Positions 1 through 6,809 of a DNA stretch of 64,000 nt are shown piece by piece. Numbering within the stretch: position 1 is the first letter of the stretch; every line of letters begins with the position of its first letter. The stretch is from contig FOFK01000006.1 of the NCBI GenBank assembly GCA_900110975.1, positions 61,130-125,129 of the forward strand, read 5' to 3'. The DNA comes from Lachnospiraceae bacterium RM5 (lineage in GTDB: Bacteria > Bacillota > Clostridia > Lachnospirales > Lachnospiraceae). The translations under genes were made by a program, and so were the position numbers. The notes under the pieces were generated by a model. It did no database searches and had not been told where the DNA came from. It saw only the letters and a program-made list of their open reading frames with translations.

Positions 1-162
1 TCAAAAAATTTATAGCCGACTTAGGAAGAAATATGGCTTTTTCAGCTTGAATTGGCTATAAATATTGCGAAATAAAAAAATTTATAGCCAGCTTGATAAT
101 AAATATGACTTTTCCGGTATAAAATGGCCATAAATATTGGAAACATAAAAAAATTTATAGCC
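1..162. repeat. Hairpin repeat array, left copy (72-bp period)
   Basis: Two complete copies and the end of a third copy of a 72-bp unit. Each unit contains an inverted repeat of the form GGCTATAAAT/ATTTATAGCC around a short A-rich loop (54-89 and 126-162; the partial copy ends at 17). Spacers between hairpins are also conserved. The same sequence recurs at 3974-4143, so the array flanks the met module. It probably continues left of the window. Function is unknown; the hairpins could act as transcription terminators or be a dispersed repeat family. Confidence 0.85.
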
Positions 163-177
163 ATTCAGTTTTAATAG

Positions 178-271
178 TTCTATGTGATTCTATGTGATTC
201 TATGTAATTCTATATAATTCTCTATAATTATATATAGTTCTATATAATTCTATATAATTCTATGTAGTTCT
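178..271. repeat. Decamer tandem repeat (TTCTATRTAR-like)
   Basis: About nine imperfect copies of a 10-bp unit of the type TTCTATATAA lie between the hairpin array and the hydrolase gene. The repeat runs into the 3' end of that gene, so the stop codon (TAG on the minus strand) and the last few codons are formed from repeat units. A slipped-strand origin is likely. Confidence 0.8.
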
Positions 272-1137
272 GTGGAATCACCTGGTTGATTTGCTACCTC
301 CTGGTGTTGCGGTCTAGTGCAATCCTCCAGCCACTTTCCTACAATCTGTGTCAGTTTCATCCGCTGTCCTATAAAACTGTGGTTGCTGGCAATCTTTTCA
401 TATGTGATGTTGCCACCTGCTTCTTTAAGTTTATTTGCCAATGGTTTTAACATTTTATCCGGTGGTGCAATCGTATCATAAGTTGCTTCTACCAATAAAA
501 CATTCTTATTCAGCAACTCATCAAATCTGTTAAGCACGCTCAGTTCCTGCTGGTTAGTAAGTGCATTCTCATATACCTCACTTGCTGATTGCATTTTGAG
601 ACACTGCCCCTCTGTCTCTATCATAAGAAACAAATCTTTCTCCATTTTGTATCTAAATGCGGCACCTATATCATATGCAGCCATTGCAGCAACTCCTTTA
701 ATAAATGATAAATCCTTTGCTGCATTAAGAACAGTCTGTCCACCCATACTGTGTCCTACCAAAAAAATATTGTTTACGTCAATATCATACTGATCTGCAA
801 TTGCTGCATTATGAGCCCATTTTGCCACTGCTATCAAATCATCCTTAAGATTAGTAAATAAATAATTACCTTCACTTCCCCATGCACCTCTATGATTCAT
901 ATGAATGACCACACAACCCATTCTCAAAAAAGCCAGTTCCAAGTCGTTATTAGTTGTATATCCTGGAAAACCATGGGACATAATTATCGTAGGATAAGGT
1001 CCCTTCACCCTCTTGTCCGGCGAAAGAAGATACCCGTATAGGTGAACTCCTCCACTGACAATATTCAGTTCTAATATGTCCGGAAAATACTGCGGATCAT
1101 CCGATTCAAATTCTACAAATGCTTTCTTATAATTCAT
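250..1137 (-). CDS. Alpha/beta hydrolase (dienelactone/prolyl-oligopeptidase-like)
   Basis: A serine hydrolase of about 295 residues. The oxyanion-hole motif HGFPG, the nucleophile elbow GHSMGG, a late Asp (YDTIAPPDKM) and a late His (SNHSF) give a full catalytic triad. There is no signal peptide, so it is cytoplasmic. The start was set at the ATG at 1137, preceded by GGGAGAAA; an upstream in-frame start would overlap metI. It is the last gene of the metQ-metN-metI transcription unit, only 7 nt after metI, so it may act on an imported substrate. The substrate cannot be read from the sequence. The C-terminal codons are made of the decamer repeat. Confidence 0.85.
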   Translation of the reverse strand: MNYKKAFVEFESDDPQYFPDILELNIVSGGVHLYGYLLSPDKRVKGPYPTIIMSHGFPGYTTNNDLELAFLRMGCVVIHMNHRGAWGSEGNYLFTNLKDDLIAVAKWAHNAAIADQYDIDVNNIFLVGHSMGGQTVLNAAKDLSFIKGVAAMAAYDIGAAFRYKMEKDLFLMIETEGQCLKMQSASEVYENALTNQQELSVLNRFDELLNKNVLLVEATYDTIAPPDKMLKPLANKLKEAGGNITYEKIASNHSFIGQRMKLTQIVGKWLEDCTRPQHQEVANQPGDSTELHRII

Positions 1138-1144
1138 TTTCTCC

Positions 1145-1807
1145 CTAACGCTTTCTATGATCAAATTTTTTAGCAATCCATGTACCACTATTTTGTATCA
1201 CCTGAAAAATAAGTATCAGCAAAACAACTGTTACAACCATAATATCCATCTGCCAACGGTAATACCCATATCTGACCGCTATATCTCCAAGTCCACCACC
1301 ACCTACGGTTCCTGACATAGCTGAATATCCAAGCAACACTCCGGTTGTAATTGTTGCTCCGGCGATTAATGAAGTCTTAGCTTCTACCAAAAGCACTTTA
1401 TAAATTATCTGCCAGTTACTTGCTCCCATGGATTTTGCCGCTTCAATGACTCCTCCATCCACTTCCTTAATTGAAGATTCAACTACTCTTGCTATGTAAG
1501 GTGCTGCACATATAACGAGGGGTACAATTGTTGCAGTTGATCCATAACTTTTTCCAACTACAAGTCTTGTAAATGGGATTAACAGAATCAATAAAATCAG
1601 AAATGGAATACTTCGAATGATGTTACATATCACATCTCCAATTCGATATATAAAAGAATTTGGATGTAATCCCTTTTCACTAGTAACATACAGTCCGATT
1701 CCAAATGGCAAACCTATTACATATCCAATAAGTGTTGATATCAGTGTCATAAACAAAGTATCTCTAACACCCTCTAAAATCATTTGAATTACCTGCTCAT
1801 CAAACAT
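1145..1807 (-). CDS. metI: Methionine ABC transporter permease MetI
   Basis: A 220-residue inner-membrane permease with about five hydrophobic segments and the cytoplasmic EAA-type loop (VIEAAKSMGASNWQIIYKVL, around residues 123-142) that contacts the ATPase. Length and motif order match the MetI family, which imports D- and L-methionine with MetN and the lipoprotein MetQ. It sits between metN (21 nt upstream) and the hydrolase. The assignment rests on both the sequence pattern and the metQ-metN-metI context. Confidence 0.93.
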   Translation of the reverse strand: MFDEQVIQMILEGVRDTLFMTLISTLIGYVIGLPFGIGLYVTSEKGLHPNSFIYRIGDVICNIIRSIPFLILLILLIPFTRLVVGKSYGSTATIVPLVICAAPYIARVVESSIKEVDGGVIEAAKSMGASNWQIIYKVLLVEAKTSLIAGATITTGVLLGYSAMSGTVGGGGLGDIAVRYGYYRWQMDIMVVTVVLLILIFQVIQNSGTWIAKKFDHRKR

Positions 1808-1828
1808 AATTTGTCACCTCCGATACTA

Positions 1829-2617
1829 TTAAACCACTTTCCTGTTATTAATTGACTTTGTAGTTGAAAAACGGATTTCTTTTCCTATGATAAGTTCTTT
1901 TGCTACATCAGATTTCGGATTAGCAAAAATATCACTTACCTTTCCTTCTTCGACAAGCCTTCCGCTATCTATGATTGCTACTCTGTCACATATTTCAGTA
2001 ACCACAGACATCTGATGGGTTATTATTATAATAGTAATATTGAACTTCTTATTTATCTCTTTTAGCAAATTGAGAATAGAACCTGCCGTTTGTGGATCCA
2101 AAGCGCTTGTAGCCTCGTCACAAAGAAGAATCTCTGGATTTGATGCTAATGCCCTTGCTATTGCAACCCTTTGTTTCTGACCTCCTGACAATTGGGACGG
2201 ATATGCTTTTTCTTTATCAGAAAGTGAAACTGTATCAAGTAATTTTCTTGCTTTTTTCTTTGCTTCTTTTTTCTTTACTCCTGCAATTTCTAAAGGAAAA
2301 CAAATATTATCAATCACATTTTTTTGTTCCAGAAGATTGAAGTTTTGAAAAATCATTCCAATCTCTCTTCTTTTTTTTCTTAAATCTTTTGCAGATAAAG
2401 AAGCCATACTGATATTATCAATATAGACATCGCCTTTGCTTGGTTTTTCCAAATAATTTATTGTCCGCACAAGAGTACTTTTACCTGCACCTGACATACC
2501 AATTATTCCAAATATTTCTCCCTTATCAATAGTCAGATTAATGTCCTTAAGTGCAACAATACTATCACCATTTATTTCAAACTTTTTTGTCAGGTTCTTA
2601 ATTTCAATCTTGCTCAT
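1829..2617 (-). CDS. metN: Methionine ABC transporter ATP-binding protein MetN (short form)
   Basis: ABC ATPase with Walker [11 protein letters not shown]-loop (MIFQNFNLL), signature LSGGQKQR, Walker [13 protein letters not shown] and the switch His (IIITHQMSV). At about 262 residues it is shorter than the typical MetN of about 340 because it ends soon after the ATPase domain and lacks the C-terminal NIL/ACT-like domain that binds methionine and inhibits transport in other MetN proteins. The start is the ATG at 2617, which has GGAG five bases upstream; a further 17 codons are open upstream but have no ribosome site. Confidence 0.93.
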   Translation of the reverse strand: MSKIEIKNLTKKFEINGDSIVALKDINLTIDKGEIFGIIGMSGAGKSTLVRTINYLEKPSKGDVYIDNISMASLSAKDLRKKRREIGMIFQNFNLLEQKNVIDNICFPLEIAGVKKKEAKKKARKLLDTVSLSDKEKAYPSQLSGGQKQRVAIARALASNPEILLCDEATSALDPQTAGSILNLLKEINKKFNITIIIITHQMSVVTEICDRVAIIDSGRLVEEGKVSDIFANPKSDVAKELIIGKEIRFSTTKSINNRKVV

Positions 2618-2682
2618 ATAAACTCCATTCGTACATTTAATATAAAGAAAGAGGCCCTGTTTTTTCAAAGCCCCATTTTTCT

Positions 2683-3606
2683 TTATTCTTCATAGAATAC
2701 TACTGCTCCATCATATGTTTCTTCAATAAATTTCTTTATTTCATCTGATCTGAGTACAGTTACTAATGCTTTTATTTTTTCACTATTTTCATTTCCTTTG
2801 TATACAGCAATAATATTTACATATGTTTTCGCTGCCACAGAATCAGTAGCTTCGTATGCAATTGAATCTTTTCCAACAGAATATCCTGCTTCTAATGCAT
2901 AATTACCATTAAGAACCACATATTCAACCTCACTTGCGACTCTGGCTACCTGAGCAGCTTCAAGTTCAACAAAGTTTATTTTTTTAGGATTATCCACAAT
3001 ATCATTTATAGTTGCTGTAAGTCCCGCGCCTTCCTTAAGTGTTAAAAGTCCGTTGTCCTGAAGAAGTAAAAGTGCCCTTGCTTCATTTGTTGTATCATTT
3101 GGAATTGCAATGCTGTCACCTTTTGAAATTTCATCAAGACTCTTCTTTTTGCCCGGATAAATTCCAAATGGCTCGTAATGGATGCCACCCGCATTTACAA
3201 GATGTGTTCCCTGCTCTTCATTAAAACTGTCAAGATAAGGAACGTGTTCTACATAATTCGCATCAAATTCACCAGATTCAACAACTAAGTTTGGCTGTAC
3301 ATAATCTTCAAATTCAACGATATCAAGATTATAACCATAATCTTTAAGTATCTTAGCAGCCTCACCTAAAATCTCAGCATGTGGTATTGGAGATGCAGCA
3401 ATTTTAATTGTCTCTCCATTACCTGGAACAATATCTAAATCTGTTGCAGTAGCAACTGATCCTGCTTTGTTACTTGCAGCCTTTTTATCTGTCGAACCGC
3501 AGCCTGTTAAGGATACAATACCAACTCCTAATGCTAATCCTAATGTAAATAATTTCTTTGTAATTTTTTTTGTAGTTTTGTTTGTAATTTTGTTTGTAGT
3601 TTTCAT
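2683..3606 (-). CDS. metQ: Methionine-binding lipoprotein MetQ
   Basis: A 307-residue NlpA-family substrate-binding lipoprotein. The N-terminus is a signal peptide ending in the lipobox LTGC (Cys about residue 36), preceded by an unusual Thr/Lys/Asn-rich low-complexity stretch. The mature protein contains the family pattern ([28 protein letters not shown]). It is the first gene of the met unit, with AAAGGAG eight bases or so before the ATG. Met transporters are commonly controlled by SAM or T-box riboswitches; none was recognised upstream. Confidence 0.95.
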   Translation of the reverse strand: MKTTNKITNKTTKKITKKLFTLGLALGVGIVSLTGCGSTDKKAASNKAGSVATATDLDIVPGNGETIKIAASPIPHAEILGEAAKILKDYGYNLDIVEFEDYVQPNLVVESGEFDANYVEHVPYLDSFNEEQGTHLVNAGGIHYEPFGIYPGKKKSLDEISKGDSIAIPNDTTNEARALLLLQDNGLLTLKEGAGLTATINDIVDNPKKINFVELEAAQVARVASEVEYVVLNGNYALEAGYSVGKDSIAYEATDSVAAKTYVNIIAVYKGNENSEKIKALVTVLRSDEIKKFIEETYDGAVVFYEE

Positions 3607-3639
3607 TTGTCATGCTCCTTTCAAATTTGTCATGAACAA

Positions 3640-3668
3640 ATCATAGCAGATTAGTAGGTTTTTGAAAA
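3640..3668 (-). promoter_or_regulatory. Candidate promoter of the met operon
   Basis: On the minus strand TTTTCA (3663-3668) and TATGAT (3640-3645) are separated by 17 bases, about 35 nt upstream of the metQ start. The -35 hexamer is weak, so this is a candidate only. Confidence 0.4.
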
Positions 3669-3705
3669 TTCAGTAGTTTTCATCATACGTGATAATTAGA
3701 ATTTA

Positions 3706-3804
3706 TCGCTAAAAGTGATTTTGTCGCTAAGAAAGGTTTTTGACGCTAACAAAAGATTTTAATCATTAATAAAGGATTTTAATCACTAACAAAGGATTTT
3801 GATT
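3706..3804. repeat. About 20-bp tandem repeats upstream of metQ
   Basis: Five imperfect copies of a 19-20 bp unit of the form TCACTAACAAAGGATTTTAA. No open reading frame crosses it. It lies just upstream of the candidate met promoter, and a regulatory role cannot be judged. Confidence 0.7.
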
Positions 3805-3806
3805 GC

Positions 3807-3890
3807 GGCTCTGAAGCAGGCTGATAAGTATCGTGGCTTTAAAGCAGGCTGATAAATATCATGGCTTTAAAGCAGGCTGATAAGAGAGCT
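3807..3890. repeat. Three 28-bp tandem repeats
   Basis: Three consecutive copies start at 3807, 3835 and 3863. Each begins GGCTYTRAAGCAGGCTGATA. The last copy runs directly into the first hairpin repeat of the next array. Confidence 0.85.
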
Positions 3891-4143
3891 ATAAATATTG
3901 GAAAAACAAAAAGATTTATGGCCTTTGAAAACAAAATCGGCTTTTTTTATATGGAACGGCCATAAATATTAAAAAATCAAAGAATTTTATGGCCGATTTA
4001 GGAAGAAATATGGCTTTTTCAGCCTGAAACAGCTATAAATATTTCAAAATCAAAAAATTTATAGCCAGCTTGATAATAAATATGGCTTTTCTGGTATAAA
4101 ATGGCCATAAATATTGGAAACATAAAAGAATTTATAGCCATTC
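3885..4143. repeat. Hairpin repeat array, right copy (72-bp period)
   Basis: Four hairpin units begin near 3888, 3958, 4031 and 4103, giving a period of about 72 bp. Each holds an inverted repeat GCYATAAAT/ATTTATRGC. From about 3974 onward it matches positions 1-162 almost base for base, spacers included, so both sides of the met module carry the same array. Confidence 0.85.
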
Positions 4144-4203
4144 AAAATAATGAGGCAATGATATGTATCTTAGGGTAATTATTTTTCAAAGTTCTTAAAC
4201 ATT

Positions 4204-4234
4204 AAAAACTGCCGACATTTTGTCAGCAGTTTTT
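4204..4234. terminator. Bidirectional intrinsic terminator-like hairpin
   Basis: A hairpin AAAAACTGCCGACA / TGTCAGCAGTTTTT with a 3-4 nt loop and U-tracts on both strands. No gene reads into it from the left on the plus strand, so it may end an unannotated short transcript, protect the acetyltransferase gene from read-through, or be a remnant. Confidence 0.7.
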
Positions 4235-4387
4235 ATATTTCCATGATATCACCAAACTTGTAGTATTAGAGAAGCAAGTATGATATTATGATAAGAAAGT
4301 ATCAAATTATTTGACAGCAAACCGCAATATTAACGAATTAACTTACTTAATGCCAATCGGCATATTATTTAACAATGGAGAATATAT

Positions 4388-4831
4388 ATGAAAACAGAAA
4401 ATATTATAATAAACGAAGAACGTCTATCACCAGAAGAATATATAGATTTCCTTAAAAGAACTGATCTTGGTTCGCAGTATCCCAAGGAGAGATTTACTGA
4501 AAGAATAACGAAGATTGTAAAAAATGTGTCAATTAGTTTAGTTGTCAGAAACGAAGAAAGTCTTATTGTTGGGGTTCTTTTTGGATTAACAGATTTCTGC
4601 TATTGGCTATATATTACTGACCTTGGTATAGACAGAAACTATGAAAGACGTGGTATTGCAACCAAATTAATGAAAAAAGCTCATGAATTAGCTGGTGATG
4701 AAAAAGATATTGCTGTATATCTTATAGCTAATGATAATGCAATTCCATTTTATAAAAAACTTGGAATGAATTTTTCTAATGATGTAATGCAATACAATCA
4801 TATTGATTGGACAGAATGGACAGTTGAATAA
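4388..4831 (+). CDS. GNAT-family N-acetyltransferase
   Basis: A 147-residue acetyltransferase with the acetyl-CoA pyrophosphate loop YERRGIATKLMKKAH (around residues 82-96), preceded by the beta-strand YITDLGIDRNY typical of GNAT motif A, and motif B (IPFYKKLGM) near the end. The ATG follows TGGAG by six bases. It stands alone between a terminator-like hairpin and the convergent SRP RNA gene. The acceptor substrate is unknown. Confidence 0.88.
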   Translation: MKTENIIINEERLSPEEYIDFLKRTDLGSQYPKERFTERITKIVKNVSISLVVRNEESLIVGVLFGLTDFCYWLYITDLGIDRNYERRGIATKLMKKAHELAGDEKDIAVYLIANDNAIPFYKKLGMNFSNDVMQYNHIDWTEWTVE

Positions 4832-4903
4832 ATTGCTCATAACCATATAATATCTAATATTCTTTTCTGTCATTTTATTTAAAAATTTTTATGATAAATT
4901 ATC

Positions 4904-4937
4904 AAAAAAAAATAATATATGAACAATCATATATTAT
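4904..4937 (-). terminator. Intrinsic terminator of the SRP RNA gene
   Basis: Read on the minus strand, AATATATGA and TCATATATT form a nine-pair stem with a four-base loop followed by a run of nine T residues. It lies just after the 3' end of the SRP RNA. Confidence 0.85.
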
Positions 4938-4949
4938 CTCTTTATTTAA

Positions 4950-5220
4950 ATCCGTGCATCTTACTTTGAATACATTCCATAAGCGTTACCTTTACAGCCT
5001 GCTCAGCCCAGGCACCCTCAAGTCACACAGAGTATCTTATTTAGTGCTGCTTTATTCCTAACCTGACACGGTTCATAAGGCTCTATTGCTTAAGACCCAG
5101 GCGTCAACGCCACTTATAAAGGGCAGCCCTACAGTCAATACCCGAGGTAAGATATCACCCTTGCTAAGGCGGATTGCAAGTACAGGGCACCGCCATCTCC
5201 CCGGCTGCACGGAAGGGTAC
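4950..5220 (-). ncRNA. ffs: Signal recognition particle RNA, large bacterial type
   Basis: The minus strand encodes an RNA of about 270 nt. Its ends pair (CCGTGCA near 5212-5206 with TGCACGG near 4958-4952). It contains the 5' domain block GCCGGGGAGATGGCGGTGCC common in long Gram-positive SRP RNAs, and the universally conserved SRP S-domain hairpin, GTCAGG-TTA-GGAA-TAA-AGCAGC, with the GGAA tetraloop that Ffh binds. An Alu-type domain is expected from the length, as in Bacillus scRNA. A consensus-like promoter lies upstream and an intrinsic terminator downstream. The exact 5' end may extend to about 5241, where the promoter would start transcription. Confidence 0.93.
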
Positions 5221-5247
5221 AACTATTTAATTTTCAAATACCGTATA

Positions 5248-5277
5248 AGTATAACAAATTTAATATAATATTGTCAA
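5248..5277 (-). promoter_or_regulatory. Promoter of the SRP RNA gene
   Basis: On the minus strand a perfect -35 TTGACA (5272-5277) and -10 TATACT (5248-5253) are 18 bases apart. Transcription would start near 5241, about 25 nt before the conserved RNA. Confidence 0.75.
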
Positions 5278-5364
5278 ATATTTGTTCTTTTATCTGTTGG
5301 AATATTCTAAGAAAGCGTAAAACTCGAAAAATATATGTTATCTTACAAGTTTTACAATTATAGA

Positions 5365-6375
5365 TTAAGATACCTTATCAATCATATCATGAATGTATTC
5401 TCGCAGACCATCCTCCGTATTAATTCCATATTTCTGATTTATCAAGGTATAATACTTCAAAATTCTCTTTTTTGGAAGTATTTCACTAGAAGGAATATTG
5501 TCTCCATATCCTTTTCTAGCTTCAATCCAAGGATCCTCATTATGCGTGATTCTCTCTAATACTTTTCCACCATACATTCCGAAGGTATTCACTACGAGAT
5601 CAATCACTTTTTTCTCATCATTTGTCAATACATCCTCTGTTCCTTCAAAAAGTATGAAACGTGCATCATCTATCGGATTATATTTGAAATCACGAAACAG
5701 TTCATATACCTTAGGATAGACCGGACCATGAATCCATGCCATACAATCCTCTTCAAAAATTGGTTTTCTATACAATGCCAAATATACACCCTGTATAAAA
5801 TATAAAAGTTTCTGTAACATAAGTGGTGTTATCTCTTCCAATCTTTCAAAAATATATGCAATTACTCTAAGAATTTTATCCGAAACAGAAAACAGGCTCT
5901 CTATATTTTCTGCCGCAGCAAAAGCTTTTCTAAATGCTGGGTCTGATAACTTATCACTATTTTCCATAAGCTTCTGCTTCATACATGCTGGTGATGAAAG
6001 TGTCGATTTAATAATATCAGAATATTCTTTTGAAGGTACCTGCCCCTCTAAGTATCTCGGAATCGTCACTTCACCAAATCCAAGAGCTATAGATAATGGT
6101 GCCTTTCCAATCTTATAAATTTCCATCATTTTTTCAATATCACCAATTGACACAATACCCTCTGCTGCCCTATACTGTTCGTCTATTTCCTGCATATTTT
6201 TATCAATAAGCCCAGGAATAATCATCTCCTCACCACACTTTGTACAAATAGCTACGGTGATTGAAAAATTATATTCCTTATCCCTTATATTCTTTACAAT
6301 ATTCTTCTTCTGTAAAATGTATTCAGTTTCTTTCCTGCATTCTATACAGAAATCTCTTCTAACCTTCTCTATCAT
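5365..6375 (-). CDS. MqsA-type antitoxin with C-terminal Panacea (DUF4065) domain
   Basis: The protein (336 residues from the ATG at 6375, eight bases after GGAGG) has three parts. Residues about 9-50 form a zinc finger with two CxxC pairs (CIEC and CTKC). A helix-turn-helix region follows (around residues 60-120, KAPLSIALGFGEVTIPRYL), as in MqsA antitoxins. The last 150 residues match the Panacea/SocA-like fold (TPLMLQKLLYFIQGVYLALY, then MAWIHGPVYPKVYELF). Panacea proteins are known as antitoxins for varied toxins. Upstream lies an MqsR-like toxin remnant under one promoter with an operator-like inverted repeat, so the protein probably represses the operon through its HTH. Confidence 0.85.
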   Translation of the reverse strand: MIEKVRRDFCIECRKETEYILQKKNIVKNIRDKEYNFSITVAICTKCGEEMIIPGLIDKNMQEIDEQYRAAEGIVSIGDIEKMMEIYKIGKAPLSIALGFGEVTIPRYLEGQVPSKEYSDIIKSTLSSPACMKQKLMENSDKLSDPAFRKAFAAAENIESLFSVSDKILRVIAYIFERLEEITPLMLQKLLYFIQGVYLALYRKPIFEEDCMAWIHGPVYPKVYELFRDFKYNPIDDARFILFEGTEDVLTNDEKKVIDLVVNTFGMYGGKVLERITHNEDPWIEARKGYGDNIPSSEILPKKRILKYYTLINQKYGINTEDGLREYIHDMIDKVS

Positions 6376-6402
6376 AATGGTCACCTCCGATTTGCCTACC
6401 TA

Positions 6403-6709
6403 TTACCTAAAATAATATTTAAGCGGATACTTCTGTCCCATTCCTCTCTAAAAGAAATACATCCTTGCCAAATACATATAGTTTTTCATACTCATATCCC
6501 TTATGCTCATTCTGCAAAATTTGCGAAAAATCCATTACTGTAAGGTCCAATATAATTTTCTTTACCTTTTTCTCATCAATAACATAATCCATAAATAAAT
6601 CAATATTATCCTGTCGCCTGACATTTCTATCAAGCCTATAACAACCCTTTTCAACAGCATCCTTCACCCCAGAAAGATACTGCTCTATATCATTCTGATT
6701 AATAGTCAA
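6403..6709 (-). pseudogene. MqsR-family toxin, apparently damaged by an internal deletion and frameshift
   Basis: From a TTG start at 6709 (GGGGG nine bases upstream) the reading frame gives about 96 residues resembling the Firmicute MqsR mRNA-interferase family: DIEQYLSGVKDAVEKG, RRQDNIDLF, then LQNEHKGYEYEKLYVFGKDV and LLERNG. The frame stops at 6419 with EVSA, where relatives continue for about 30 more residues. A different frame just downstream encodes QKYPLKYYFR followed by a stop at 6403, which resembles the usual family C-terminus. The simplest reading is loss of the last core beta-strands by a deletion that also shifted the frame. The family assignment is from recalled motifs, not a search. 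Alternatively it is a genuinely short functional variant. Confidence 0.65.
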
Positions 6710-6761
6710 TACTTTATTCCCCCAAAAGTATATGATATGTTTTTTATTTTTTTCTATCATC

Positions 6762-6803
6762 AGAATAACTTAATGATAGCTTTTTGTCAATATTCTATCA
6801 TTA
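6762..6803 (-). promoter_or_regulatory. Promoter and operator-like inverted repeat of the toxin-antitoxin operon
   Basis: Minus-strand TTGACA (6785-6790) and TATTCT (6762-6767) are 17 bases apart. A perfect nine-base inverted repeat, TAATGATAG (6771-6779) and CTATCATTA (6795-6803), straddles the -35 box, as expected for autorepression by an HTH antitoxin. Transcription would begin near 6755, downstream of the first in-frame ATG at 6760, which favours the TTG at 6709 as the toxin start. Confidence 0.7.
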
Positions 6804-6809
6804 AAATTT

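Noticed and set aside
3607-3720. SAM (S-box) or T-box riboswitch for the met operon
   Set aside because: None of the conserved core motifs was found in the minus-strand leader, which is short and occupied by repeats further up.
5086-5268. Short open reading frame over the SRP RNA gene
   Set aside because: It overlaps the strongly recognisable SRP RNA on the other strand and has no ribosome site.
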